Shown: in pieces, positions 17,290-26,137 of the stretch
How the letters are laid out: each line of letters begins with the position of its first letter
How positions within the stretch are numbered: the first letter of the stretch is position 1
DNA from: Salipiger marinus
Lineage (GTDB): Bacteria > Pseudomonadota > Alphaproteobacteria > Rhodobacterales > Rhodobacteraceae
NCBI RefSeq assembly: GCF_900100085.1
Contig: NZ_FNEJ01000010.1
Coordinates: 62,001 to 126,000, forward strand
Direction: 5' to 3'
DNA length: 64,000 nt
Program-made: the position numbers and the translations under genes
The notes under the pieces: model-generated
Databases searched by the model: none
What the model was told of the DNA's origin: nothing
Seen by the model: the letters and a program-made list of their open reading frames with translations, nothing else

Positions 17290-20216
17290 GTCAGCGGCTC
17301 CTTCACGGCGGCGTCGATCACATCCCATTCGCCAAAGCGCGACAGGTGGTCGTAAGGCGCGATGTCGGCCTCTGACACCAGTGCCGCGCGGGCGGTATAG
17401 CCGCGATCCGGTTCGAACCAGCGGGTCATCAGCTGTTCGAATTCGGCCCAGACCTGCGCGGGCGGCAGGTCGTCCAGCGGCGCCTCCACCTCGGACGGGG
17501 TTGCCGAGACCGACACGAAGACGGCGCGCACCGCATGGCGCGGGCTGAGGTTTTCGAACCCGCCGCGTTCGACCATCGCCGCCTCCAGCAGAAGCTGCTT
17601 GTCAAAGGTCTTCTGCTGCTTGGCGGTGGGGGCGGCGCCGGTCTTGTAATCATAAAGATGAGCGTTGCCATCGGCATCCAGATCGATGCGGTCGGCGGTG
17701 CCGGTCAGCACGAAGCCAAGCGGCGCGATCTCGGTCTTGCCGCGCGCCTCGTAATGGCGGGGCGTGGCGATGGCCTGACGCGCGGCTTCGGTGGCGGCGA
17801 ACCAGTCCGCCATGCGCGCCACGCGCGCCTGCCACAGATGCCGCGTCACCGGAAAGGGCAGCGTGTCGGGGTCGCCGATCACCTGCGCCGCCACCGCCCG
17901 CAATCCCTGCGCGCTCAGCTGCGCGGGATCGGCCTGCGTTTCCTTGACGAAGCGTTCCAGCACCTCGTGGATCAGGATGCCGCGCAGCAGTGCATCGGGC
18001 GCGCGCTGCAGCGGGTTGAGCGGGGTCAGCCGCAGCACCCGCTTGGCATAGATCGCGTAAGGATCGCGGATCAGCGTCTTGATCTCTGTCACCGACAGGC
18101 GGCGCGGGCGCGCCTCCACCGGCGGCACCGGCGAGGGGCGGGGCGCGGGCGCGCTGGGCACCGGGCGTTCCACCTGCCGCGCCAGCGCCAGCCAGTGCCG
18201 TCCGCGCGCCTGCATCTGCCGCAGCGCATCGGGCCCCTGCCGCGCGGGCAGGCCGTTCATCAGGTTCATCAGCCGGTTCAGCCAGCGCGCGGGCACGGTT
18301 TCGGCATCGTCGGATTTCAGCGCGCGCGTCATCCAGACCTGCGGCGCGGCCACCGCCTGCTGGAAATCATGCGCGGCAAGCCCGATGCGGCGTTCGGGCA
18401 GCAGCAGCCCCGCCTTGTGGCGCATCCGCCGGTTCAGCCACGGATCGGCGCCGGGCAGTTCCGGCCAGCTGCCTTCGTTCAGCCCGCCAAGGATCAGCAG
18501 GTCGGCGCCCATCACCCGCGCCTCCAGCGTGCCCCAGATCAGCAGATGCGGATGCGGCGCGTCGCGGTCGCGCACCTCGTGCTTGGCAAGGATCGCGCCG
18601 AACAGGTCGCCATAATCGCGCGCGTCAAGATCGGTGCCATGCGCCGCCTCGCCTTCCAGCGCGGCGATGGCGGCACGGGCCTTGCGCCCGGCGGCCTTTT
18701 TCCACAGCTCCGACGTGTCGGCCCCGGGCCCGGCGGCGATACGCTCCGCCCGGTCCAGATGGCGCGACAGCCACAGCGCCAGCGGCTGCGTGCCGCGCAG
18801 CGGCGGCTGGCAGAAACACTCGGCCACCCACTCCGCCCAAGGGCCAAATTCGTTCGCCGCGCCCCAGGCGCGGATCTGGTCCGGCTGGGGAAAGGGCCAT
18901 GATTTGGCGCGGATATGCAATTCCAGCTCGCGGGTGGCGCGCAGATGGATGCCCCGGTCGCCGCCGCTATGGGCCAGCGGATGCTTGAGCAGCGCCAGAA
19001 GCTGTTCCGCCGTCAGCCCCTGCTGATAGAGCGCTGCCACCTGCCGCAGGAAGCGCCCCGGCGCCGTCAGCTGCAGCGGGATGCCCGCGCTGTCATCGGG
19101 CAGGATGCCCCAGCGGTCGAGCGCGGCGGTGACCTGCCGGGTCAGCATCCGGTCAGGGGTGATGAGGGCGGCGGTCACGCCGTCCTCCGCCGCCTGCCGC
19201 AGGCGCAGCGCGATGGCCAGCGCCTCCTCCCGCTTGCTGGCAGCTTCCAGCAGGGTCAGATCCGCCGTGGCCTCGGTCAGGTCGGGCAGATGCGCGCCTT
19301 CGCTGCGCCACTGGTCGGTGACGGGAGCAGGGCGCAGCGCCAGCGATACCAGCCGGTTGCGCGTGGCACTGGGCGGGGGCGTGCCGGTCCAAGCGGGCAG
19401 GGTGGTGGGATCGATCCCCAGCTCCCCCAGCAGGCGCGAGAACCGGAACTGCGGGTGATCCTCGGCGGCCAGCGCATCGTCCAGCCCCTCCCAGACCGGG
19501 CCGGGCATGTCGAAATCGAAGCCGGGCAGCACCAGCGCCCCCTGCGGCAGCTTCGAGACCGCGCACATCAGCCGGTGCGTGCTGCCGCGCGACCCGGTGG
19601 AGCCGGCAAGGATCACCGGATGGTCGGGCGGCTCTGCCTCCCACGCGGCCAGCCGCTGTTCCAGCGCCAGACGGCGCAGGGCGATGGGGTCGGGCGCCTC
19701 TTCCCCGGTGCCGAAATAGCGCTGCACGATCTTCAGGAATTCCAGCGTGCGCAGCCAGTGGCCGGATTCGTCGCTGACATCCAGCGCGGCCAGCGTTTCG
19801 GGCGGCACGCCTTCGTCCTGCATTTCGTCCATCAGCGTGGCAAGGCTGTCGGCCAGATCGAACAGGGCGGCACGCGGTGCAAGATCCGGCTGCGCGTCCA
19901 GCAGTTTCGACACGAGCCCCGTCAGTTCCAGCCGCCGCCGCAGCGGCGAGACCGGCGCGGGCAATTGCGCCAGCGCCACCGGATCGGCAAGCGAGGTCAG
20001 CAGCCGGATGCGCGGCAGAACGCAGGCGGGCCCGGTGTCAAAGATGCCCCGGATCCGCCGCGCCATGCGGGTGGTGTTCACGATCAGCTCGACCCGCGCC
20101 ATGGCCTCGGGCGGCTCGCCCGCCATGCGCGCGCGCAGCCCGTCCACCAGCGCGGCGGGAAAGTCGACGCCGGGGGCAAGGCCGAAGACGCGGGGGGAGT
20201 CCTGCGGATCAAACAT
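17286..20216 (-). CDS. addB: Double-strand break repair protein AddB
   Basis: A 976-residue partner of AddA. It opens with MFDPQDSPRVFGLAPGVDFPAALVDGLRARM, the alphaproteobacterial AddB form, has a degenerate helicase-like centre, and ends in a PD-(D/E)XK nuclease domain (RRLSVTEIKTLIRDPYAIYAKRVLRL..., then GTADRIDLDADGNAHLYDYKTGAAPTAKQ with the DYKTG active-site segment). The start at 20216 overlaps the preceding murU gene end by 8 bp, indicating cotranscription. An upstream in-frame Met exists but would extend further into murU. Confidence 0.94.
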   Translation of the reverse strand: MFDPQDSPRVFGLAPGVDFPAALVDGLRARMAGEPPEAMARVELIVNTTRMARRIRGIFDTGPACVLPRIRLLTSLADPVALAQLPAPVSPLRRRLELTGLVSKLLDAQPDLAPRAALFDLADSLATLMDEMQDEGVPPETLAALDVSDESGHWLRTLEFLKIVQRYFGTGEEAPDPIALRRLALEQRLAAWEAEPPDHPVILAGSTGSRGSTHRLMCAVSKLPQGALVLPGFDFDMPGPVWEGLDDALAAEDHPQFRFSRLLGELGIDPTTLPAWTGTPPPSATRNRLVSLALRPAPVTDQWRSEGAHLPDLTEATADLTLLEAASKREEALAIALRLRQAAEDGVTAALITPDRMLTRQVTAALDRWGILPDDSAGIPLQLTAPGRFLRQVAALYQQGLTAEQLLALLKHPLAHSGGDRGIHLRATRELELHIRAKSWPFPQPDQIRAWGAANEFGPWAEWVAECFCQPPLRGTQPLALWLSRHLDRAERIAAGPGADTSELWKKAAGRKARAAIAALEGEAAHGTDLDARDYGDLFGAILAKHEVRDRDAPHPHLLIWGTLEARVMGADLLILGGLNEGSWPELPGADPWLNRRMRHKAGLLLPERRIGLAAHDFQQAVAAPQVWMTRALKSDDAETVPARWLNRLMNLMNGLPARQGPDALRQMQARGRHWLALARQVERPVPSAPAPRPSPVPPVEARPRRLSVTEIKTLIRDPYAIYAKRVLRLTPLNPLQRAPDALLRGILIHEVLERFVKETQADPAQLSAQGLRAVAAQVIGDPDTLPFPVTRHLWQARVARMADWFAATEAARQAIATPRHYEARGKTEIAPLGFVLTGTADRIDLDADGNAHLYDYKTGAAPTAKQQKTFDKQLLLEAAMVERGGFENLSPRHAVRAVFVSVSATPSEVEAPLDDLPPAQVWAEFEQLMTRWFEPDRGYTARAALVSEADIAPYDHLSRFGEWDVIDAAVKEPLT

Positions 20217-20883
20217 GGCGGGCCAGCATCGCCTCGGCCTCGGCGATGCCCTGCGGGTGGCCGACATCGGCCCAGTGCCCGGGATAGGGCAGGCCGAACA
20301 GCCGCCCCTCCGCCGCCATCGCGGTCCAGATCACGTTGAGCGAAAACACCGCCTCGGGCACGCTATGCAGCCGGTCGGTGGCAAGGATCTGCGCGCCGGT
20401 ATAGACCATGTCGCCGCCCCGGATCAGCCGCCCCTGCGGATCAAAGGTGAAATCGCCGCCGCCCTTGCGCCCGGTGGCACGCTCCAGCGGCACGCAGAGC
20501 AGCAGCGCGTCCATCCGCGCCGGATCCCATGCCGCGGCCAGCAGATCCAGCGGGTTGGGCCCGGACCAGACGGCATCGGTGTTGAGCGTGAACACCGGAT
20601 CCGGGCCCAGATGCGGCAGGGCGGCGCGCAGCCCGCCCCCGGTGTCGAGGATCTGCGGCTCCTCCACCATCACCGTCACGTCGCGCCCGGCCAGATGCTC
20701 GGCGATGCGCGGGGCAAGGTAATGCGCGTTGACCACGCGGCGCGGAACGCCTTGGGTCAGATCCAGCGCGTGATCCAGCAGCGGGCGGCCCGCCACCGGG
20801 ATCAGCGGTTTCGGGCAACGGGCGGTCAGCGCGCCCATCCGGGTGCCGAACCCGGCGGCAAACAGCATCACGGCATCGGGCAT
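20209..20883 (-). CDS. murU: Sugar-1-phosphate nucleotidyltransferase, MurU type
   Basis: A 224-residue NTP-transferase. The nucleotide-binding signature is MLFAAGFGTRMGALTARCPKPLIPVAGRPLLDHALDL, followed by VFTLNTDAVWSG with the metal-binding Asp. Directly upstream is an AmgK-like kinase, overlapping by 16 bp. That pairing is the AmgK-MurU peptidoglycan recycling route described in Pseudomonas and Caulobacter, which converts MurNAc to UDP-MurNAc and bypasses de novo synthesis. The precise sugar is inferred from this context; a generic hexose-1-P nucleotidyltransferase is the alternative. Confidence 0.88.
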   Translation of the reverse strand: MPDAVMLFAAGFGTRMGALTARCPKPLIPVAGRPLLDHALDLTQGVPRRVVNAHYLAPRIAEHLAGRDVTVMVEEPQILDTGGGLRAALPHLGPDPVFTLNTDAVWSGPNPLDLLAAAWDPARMDALLLCVPLERATGRKGGGDFTFDPQGRLIRGGDMVYTGAQILATDRLHSVPEAVFSLNVIWTAMAAEGRLFGLPYPGHWADVGHPQGIAEAEAMLARHV

Positions 20884-21833
20884 GGGGATTTCAGCCTTTG
20901 CAGGGTCTCGGGCGTGGGGGCGGGCAGGGCGCCCTGCAGCGCCTCGGCCACGGCGGCCAGCGCGGGATGGCGCAGATCCGCCTGCAGATGGCCCCAGACC
21001 CGGGGGATCAGGTCGATATAGCCGGGCTTTCCCCGGCTGGCGGCAAGCCGGGCGAAGACGCCCAGAATGCGCAGGTTGCGCTGCGCGCCCAGCACGGCCA
21101 GCGCGGCGCGGAACGGCGCCTCGGGCAGGCCGGTCTTGGCCAGGTAATGCGTGATGCAGGCCTCGGCCACGGCGGGGGCCACGTCGCGCCGCGCATCCTC
21201 GATCAGCGAGACCAGATCATAGGCGCGGTGCCCGGCCAGCGCGTCCTGAAAATCCAGCAGGCCCGCGCGGGCGGGGCCGCTGCGGTCGGGCAGCCACAGG
21301 ATGTTTTCGGCGTGATAGTCGCGCAGGATCATCACATCGGTGTCAGGGGCGTGATGGTCCAGCGCCTGATGCAGCGCGGCTGTGGCCACGTCGCGCCGGG
21401 CCGGATCGGGGGCGCCCATGGCATAGTGGTCAAAGGCCAGATCGGTCATCCGTGCCAGCAGATCCGGCGTGGCGGCGGTCAGCCCGGGGGGCGGCGCGTG
21501 GCGGTGCAGCATCACCAACACGTCGGTGGCGCAGAGGTAAAGCTCCATCTCCCGGGCGGGATCCCCGGCAAGCCGGGCGATCAGCCCGTCGCCCAGATCC
21601 TCCAGCAGCAGCTGCCCCGGCGCTTCGGCCAGAATGTCTGGCGCGCTGAGCCCCAGCGCCCGCAGATGCCGCGCCAGCCGGGCAAACAGCGCCACGTCGC
21701 CGTCGGGATCGTCCATCAGGATGGCGCTTTCGCCGGTCCGCCACAGCCGGGTGTAGCGCCGGGAGGAGGCATCGCCCGCCAGCGGTTCGGCCCGGGCGCC
21801 GCCCCAGCCCGTACGGTCCAGAAAGGCGGTCAT
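20868..21833 (-). CDS. amgK: N-acetylmuramate/N-acetylglucosamine kinase, AmgK-like
   Basis: A 321-residue APH-fold kinase. AGDASSRRYTRLWRTGESAILMDDPDG is the N-lobe, LLLEDLGDGLIARL the hinge, DVMILRDYHAENILWLPDR the catalytic loop (with Arg-Asp in place of His-Gly-Asp) and GLLDFQDALAGHRAYDLVSLIEDARRD the metal loop. This pattern and the adjacent murU identify the anomeric sugar kinase of cell-wall recycling. It overlaps tsaE upstream (4 bp) and murU downstream (16 bp), so the genes are one operon. Confidence 0.88.
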   Translation of the reverse strand: MTAFLDRTGWGGARAEPLAGDASSRRYTRLWRTGESAILMDDPDGDVALFARLARHLRALGLSAPDILAEAPGQLLLEDLGDGLIARLAGDPAREMELYLCATDVLVMLHRHAPPPGLTAATPDLLARMTDLAFDHYAMGAPDPARRDVATAALHQALDHHAPDTDVMILRDYHAENILWLPDRSGPARAGLLDFQDALAGHRAYDLVSLIEDARRDVAPAVAEACITHYLAKTGLPEAPFRAALAVLGAQRNLRILGVFARLAASRGKPGYIDLIPRVWGHLQADLRHPALAAVAEALQGALPAPTPETLQRLKSPCPMP

Positions 21834-22291
21834 GCCAGCCCCTCCAGCAGTTGCGGGCCGCGCGGGCCACAGCCGCGCAGGGTCAGGGTGCGGCTGTCAT
21901 CGCCGGTCACCGAAAAGTCCAGAAGCAGCGCGCCGGGGGGCACCAGATCCGCCAGCCGGTCCGGCCATTCGATCAGGCAGATCGCCGTTTCGAAGGCGTC
22001 GAGCAGGCCCAGTTCCACGCATTGATCGGGATCGGACAGGCGATAGAGATCAGCATGCCAGACCTCGCCCGCGGGCGTGTCATAGACCTGCACCAGCGTG
22101 AAGGTGGGCGAGGGCACATCCTCTGGCACCTCCTGCAGGGTCTGGATCAGGCAGCGGGCGAAATGGGTCTTGCCCGCGCCGATGCCGCCCTGCAGCAGCA
22201 GCACGTCGCCGGGCCGCAGGCGGGGCGCCAGCGCTGCGGCCAGCGCGCAGGTGGCATCGGGCGAAGGAAGCGTTACGGTGCGCGAGAACAT
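21830..22291 (-). CDS. tsaE: tRNA t6A biosynthesis ATPase TsaE
   Basis: A 153-residue P-loop protein that works with TsaB, TsaC and TsaD to make N6-threonylcarbamoyladenosine at position 37 of tRNAs. Walker A is LLLQGGIGAGKTHFARCLIQ, followed by DVPSPTFTLVQVYDTPAGEVWHADLYRLSDPDQCVELGL and IEWPDRLADLVPPGALLLDF, all family-typical. Its partner tsaD is 13 kb away in this window. It overlaps amgK by 4 bp and follows the PAS gene by 51 bp on the same strand. Confidence 0.95.
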   Translation of the reverse strand: MFSRTVTLPSPDATCALAAALAPRLRPGDVLLLQGGIGAGKTHFARCLIQTLQEVPEDVPSPTFTLVQVYDTPAGEVWHADLYRLSDPDQCVELGLLDAFETAICLIEWPDRLADLVPPGALLLDFSVTGDDSRTLTLRGCGPRGPQLLEGLA

Positions 22292-22342
22292 GGCCGGAAC
22301 TTACCCGGCCCTGCGTCAGGTGCAAGACGCATCGCGGCAAAA

Positions 22343-23863
22343 TCAGGCGTCGTGCAGCGATGGTTCGGGATGTGGCACCACCGCGCCGATGCGGGAAAAG
22401 CGGACCAGCGTGGCGCCGCCCGCCACCGGCTCCACCCGGCAGATCAGGCGCTGCCCGCAGAGCAGATCCAGTTCCGCATCCCAGATGGCGCGGTCGGTGA
22501 GGTTCAGCACAAAATCGCGCAGATCGCCCCAGACCGGGGTGGGACGGCACTGCGCCTGCCAGAGCCGGGTGGCATCGGTCACGCCGGTTTCGGTCAGCGT
22601 GATGTCGGGGTCGGAATTCCACAGGTCGCGATAGGCTTCGTTGCAGAAGCTCAGCACGCCCATCTGCGAAAACACCGCGATGGCATCATCCAGACAGTCC
22701 AGCACCGCGTGCGAGGTCTCGATCTCCTGCCGGAAGCGGCGGGTCAGCGACACTTCGGCGCTGATATCCTCGAACAGGAAGGCGATGCCGCCATCGGGAT
22801 GGGGGCGCCCGGTGATCTTGTAGGTCAGCCCCGAAGGCAGGTTCCATGTCTCGATATAAAGATCGCTGGAGGCGGCGGCGATCAGGTCGCCGAGCTTGTC
22901 GCGCCAGTTCTGGTAGTTCTTCGGCTCCGGCATCATGCGCTTGTCGCGCAGCATGTCGAAAAAGCTCAGCAGGTTGGGCCGCACGCTCAGGAAATCGGCG
23001 GGCAGGGCGGTCAGGTCGATGAGGGCCGGGTTGAACAGCACCAGCCGCCGTTCCTTGTCGAAGACCGCAAGCCCGATGGGCAGATGCGCGAAAATCCGGG
23101 TCAGGGTCTGCAGGAAATTGCGCTGCGACATTTCCGAAGTGATGATCGCGTCGATGCTGAGCGCGACATGCAGCCAGCCTTCGGGCACGCGATGCGACTG
23201 CACCTCGAACCAGAGGGTGCCGCCGGTCTGCAGATCGGGGGCAGAGACGCGGGTGACCTGCGTATCCTCGTCCTCTGCGGGCAGCAGGTCGAACGGGCAG
23301 GGCCCGTCGGCGGCACAGCCCATCTGGGCGCAGATGTCCTCAAAAGCGGCGTTGTGCCACAGCGTCTGGCCGCTGTCGCTGCTTTGCCAGATCGGGCAGG
23401 GCACCAGCGCCATGGTGCGGCGCAGCCGGTCCAGATCGGCGCGGTCCGCCTGCAGCCGCAGCTGTGCGCCCAGCCCCAGCGGCGGGCCGCTGACCGTCAG
23501 CCGCAGATCCGGCCCTTGGGGAGAGATCACCAGCCGCAGGTCGGGATTCCCCTCCGAGGTCAGGATGGTTTCTTCCTGCGGCGGCTGGTCGGGCAACGGG
23601 CCGAACAGCGGGGTCAGCGCGCACACCAGATCGGTCCAGTCCAGCGGTTCGGCCACGGCGCAGTCGACCATCTGCCGGGCGGACACCGTCATGTCGATCA
23701 CGCGGGGGCCGGTGAGCAGGATTTCGGTGCGCTCCGGAACCGGGGCCAGCGCCGCCGCCACCTCCGGCACGGAATGCCGCGACGGCCGCAGCAGCAGCGC
23801 GCCAAAAAAGGCCGCCGCCCCGGCGCCAAGCCCGATCGCAATGGCCGCGAAGACGTCAATCAA
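22343..23863 (-). CDS. PAS-domain signalling protein, DivL-like, without kinase catalytic domain
   Basis: A 506-residue protein with an N-terminal membrane helix (residues 4-25) and at least three PAS-like segments: around 165-230 (LVPCPIWQSSDSGQTLWHNAAFEDI), 285-345 (FAHLPIGLAVFDKERRLVLFNPALIDL) and 415-480 (CLDDAIAVFSQMGVLSFCNEAYRDLW). There is no DHp His box and no HATPase N, G1 or G2 motif; the protein ends soon after the last PAS. Position upstream of tsaE-amgK-murU-addBA and domain layout suggest the short DivL homolog known from Rhodobacter, which modulates the CckA-ChpT-CtrA phosphorelay. A perfect CtrA box lies 48 bp upstream. The DivL identity is inference. Confidence 0.75.
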   Translation of the reverse strand: MIDVFAAIAIGLGAGAAAFFGALLLRPSRHSVPEVAAALAPVPERTEILLTGPRVIDMTVSARQMVDCAVAEPLDWTDLVCALTPLFGPLPDQPPQEETILTSEGNPDLRLVISPQGPDLRLTVSGPPLGLGAQLRLQADRADLDRLRRTMALVPCPIWQSSDSGQTLWHNAAFEDICAQMGCAADGPCPFDLLPAEDEDTQVTRVSAPDLQTGGTLWFEVQSHRVPEGWLHVALSIDAIITSEMSQRNFLQTLTRIFAHLPIGLAVFDKERRLVLFNPALIDLTALPADFLSVRPNLLSFFDMLRDKRMMPEPKNYQNWRDKLGDLIAAASSDLYIETWNLPSGLTYKITGRPHPDGGIAFLFEDISAEVSLTRRFRQEIETSHAVLDCLDDAIAVFSQMGVLSFCNEAYRDLWNSDPDITLTETGVTDATRLWQAQCRPTPVWGDLRDFVLNLTDRAIWDAELDLLCGQRLICRVEPVAGGATLVRFSRIGAVVPHPEPSLHDA

Positions 23864-23910
23864 GATCTGCCTCCCCCAGATGACCCGGCTTCCTCGCTAG
23901 GCAAGCAGGG

Positions 23911-23926
23911 TTAATAACCGGTTAAC
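23911..23926 (-). promoter_or_regulatory. CtrA-type box upstream of the divL-like gene
   Basis: TTAATAACCGGTTAAC fits the full CtrA consensus TTAA-N7-TTAAC exactly. It lies in the 96-bp gap between the regB stop and the divL-like start, 48 bp upstream of the latter. TTAA is rare in this GC-rich DNA, so a chance match is less likely than in average sequence. Confidence 0.65.
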
Positions 23927-23959
23927 ACAAACGCGCGGGCAAGGCGCGGGCCGAGATAT

Positions 23960-25348
23960 TCAGGCATCAAACGGACGGTTCTGGCCAAGTGCGGCGCCCC
24001 GGGGCGGGTTCGGGGGCACGATCGCCTCGCGCGGCCAGACCACCTCGACGACGGCGCCGCGCCGCGCGCCGCTGTCCTGCGGCTCCGTCACCTCGGCGCC
24101 ATTGGCAAAGCTCAGTTCGGCCCCGGTGCGTTCCAGCAGGGTCTTGGCGATGAACAGCCCCAGCCCCATGCCTTCGTATTCGGGGCGGGCGCGGCGGTCG
24201 GCCTCGCTGCGGCGGCGGCGCATGAACGGATCGCCGATGCGCCCGAGCAGATGCGGGGGAAAGCCCTCTCCGTCGTCGAGAATGCGCAGGGTGATGTGGC
24301 TGCGCGACCATTCCGCCTCGATCCAGACCTGCGTGCGGGCAAAATCCACCGCGTTCTGGATCAGGTTGCGCAGCCCGTGGATGATTTCGGGGCGGCGCAG
24401 GATTTCCGGCTGCGGCAGGTCGCCGATGGCTGTTTCGCGCAGCGTGATGGTCTTGCCACGGGTTTCGTGCGGTTCCGCCGCCTCGCGCAGCACGGCGGTC
24501 AGCGGCGCCTTGCGCAGATGCAGGTCATCCTTGCCCGCCCGTCCCATCGACCGCAGGATGTCGCGGCAGCGGTCGGCCTGTTCGCGGATCAGCCTTGCAT
24601 CGTCCTGCAGGTCGGGCCGGTCGTCCAGTTCCTCCATCAGTTCCGAAGAGGTGAGCTTGATCGTGGCCAGCGGCGTGCCCAGTTCATGCGCCGCCGCCGC
24701 CACCACCCCGCCCAGATCGTTGAGCTTCTGCGCGCGGGCCAGCGCCATCTGCGTGGCGGCCAGCGCATCGGACATCGCGTTCATCTCGCGCGTGATGCGG
24801 CGGGAATAGACCGACAGGAACAGCAGCGCGATGGTAATCGCCGCCCACTGGCCGAAGATGAACAGATCGGGGATGCGCAGCGTCACGCCATCGCCGGTGC
24901 GCAGCGGCAGATGGGCAAAGACCATGGCCGAGATCAGCCCGAAGGCGGCGGCGTTCAGGATCACGGTAGAACGCAGCGACAGCATCACCGCCGACACGGT
25001 GACTGGTCCCAGCACCAGCACCGAAAACGGGTTGTTGAGCCCGCCGGTCAGGAACAGCAGGAAACACAGCTGCAGCAGGTCGAAGAGGACCATCAGGAAG
25101 TTTTCGGTTTCCGACAGCCGCTTGTTTTCCGGGAAGATGAACATGGCGACCAGATTCCCGATCACCGCCACGCCCACGGCCAGATAGCACAGGCCAAGTT
25201 CCAGCTGCAGGTCGTAAAGCCGCTGCGCCACCACCAGTGCGACGATCTGTCCGGTGATGGCCACCCAGCGCAAAAGGATCATGGTGCGCAGGCGAATGAA
25301 GTTGCTGCGCTCGTAATCTCCGAGCAGTCCTAGTTCGCTCTGGCTCAT
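23960..25348 (-). CDS. regB: Redox-responsive sensor histidine kinase RegB/PrrB
   Basis: A 462-residue membrane kinase controlling photosynthesis, respiration, CO2 and N2 fixation genes in Rhodobacterales through RegA. Six hydrophobic helices fill residues 25-180. GGLNNPF (102-108) is the quinone-sensing heptapeptide, VVAAAAHELGTPLATIKL carries the phospho-acceptor His221, and DRCRDILRSMG holds Cys261, the counterpart of the redox-active Cys265 of R. capsulatus RegB. The ATPase has LRNLIQNAVDFA and EGMGLGLFIAKTLL. The start MSQSELGLLGDYERSNFIRLR matches the family N-terminus. It is divergent from senC-regA. Confidence 0.96.
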   Translation of the reverse strand: MSQSELGLLGDYERSNFIRLRTMILLRWVAITGQIVALVVAQRLYDLQLELGLCYLAVGVAVIGNLVAMFIFPENKRLSETENFLMVLFDLLQLCFLLFLTGGLNNPFSVLVLGPVTVSAVMLSLRSTVILNAAAFGLISAMVFAHLPLRTGDGVTLRIPDLFIFGQWAAITIALLFLSVYSRRITREMNAMSDALAATQMALARAQKLNDLGGVVAAAAHELGTPLATIKLTSSELMEELDDRPDLQDDARLIREQADRCRDILRSMGRAGKDDLHLRKAPLTAVLREAAEPHETRGKTITLRETAIGDLPQPEILRRPEIIHGLRNLIQNAVDFARTQVWIEAEWSRSHITLRILDDGEGFPPHLLGRIGDPFMRRRRSEADRRARPEYEGMGLGLFIAKTLLERTGAELSFANGAEVTEPQDSGARRGAVVEVVWPREAIVPPNPPRGAALGQNRPFDA

Positions 25349-25436
25349 TCCGGTGCTTTCGTGACTTGATCCCCAAGGGGTAATTGTTAGGTCTGGACCG
25401 CATGGTCCGCAATGCGTCCGCGAAGGAGTCCTGTCC

Positions 25437-26063
25437 ATGAAGATCGCAACACTGGTCGCGCTGGTCGCCTCGGGCGGGCTGCTGGCGCTGATGGGGGGGA
25501 TCTGGGTCTCGACCCAGATGACCGGGCCCGGGGACGAATTCGCCGAATGCCGCATGGGCACCGTGGCGGGCGGCGCCGAGACCATCGGCGGGCCGTTCAC
25601 GCTGGTGAATGCCGCAGGCGAGACGGTGACCGATGCCGAGGTCATCACCGAACCGGCGCTGGTCTATTTCGGCTATACCTTCTGCCCGGATGTCTGCCCG
25701 CTGGACACGGTGCGCAACGCCGAAACCACCGATATTCTGGAAGAGCAGGGCCATTCGGTGACGCCGGTGATGATTTCCATCGATCCCGCCCGCGACACGC
25801 CCGAGGTGATGGGCGAGTATTCCGAGGCGATCCATCCGCGCATGGTCGGTCTGACCGGCAGCGAAGAACAGGTGCAGGCCGCCACGCAGGCCTATCGCGC
25901 CTATGCCAAGAAGAATGACAGCGGCGATGACTACTATCTCGTCGACCATTCCACCTTCACCTATCTGGTGCTGCCGGAGCAGGGGTTTGTGGAATTCTTC
26001 CGCCGCGAACTGACGGCGGACGAGGTGGCGGAGCGCAGCGCCTGCTTCCTTGACAAGCTTTGA
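25437..26063 (+). CDS. senC: SCO1/SenC/PrrC copper-chaperone thioredoxin-fold protein
   Basis: A 208-residue protein anchored by an N-terminal helix (residues 4-26). The periplasmic domain carries the copper site: VYFGYTFCPDVCPLD with Cys83 and Cys87, and YYLVDHSTFTYLV with His171. SenC/PrrC proteins help assemble the CuA or CuB centre of cytochrome oxidases and link oxidase activity to RegBA signalling. A ribosome site (AAGGAG) precedes the ATG. It is first in the senC-regA unit, 74 bp before regA, and divergent from regB as in R. capsulatus and R. sphaeroides. Confidence 0.95.
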   Translation: MKIATLVALVASGGLLALMGGIWVSTQMTGPGDEFAECRMGTVAGGAETIGGPFTLVNAAGETVTDAEVITEPALVYFGYTFCPDVCPLDTVRNAETTDILEEQGHSVTPVMISIDPARDTPEVMGEYSEAIHPRMVGLTGSEEQVQAATQAYRAYAKKNDSGDDYYLVDHSTFTYLVLPEQGFVEFFRRELTADEVAERSACFLDKL

Positions 26064-26137
26064 GACCGGGACAGTTTGACCGACCGGGATCCGCAGTCTA
26101 AGACTGAGGTCCGAACTTTTACAGAACGGGGGCTGGG

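Noticed and set aside
13954-17355. Very long open frame on the plus strand opposite addA (and similar ones opposite addB, PAS, regB, katG and leuA)
   Set aside because: These are frame shadows of high-GC genes: the opposite strand encodes recognisable proteins, and the plus-strand frames are rich in Arg, Gln, Gly and His without domains or ribosome sites.
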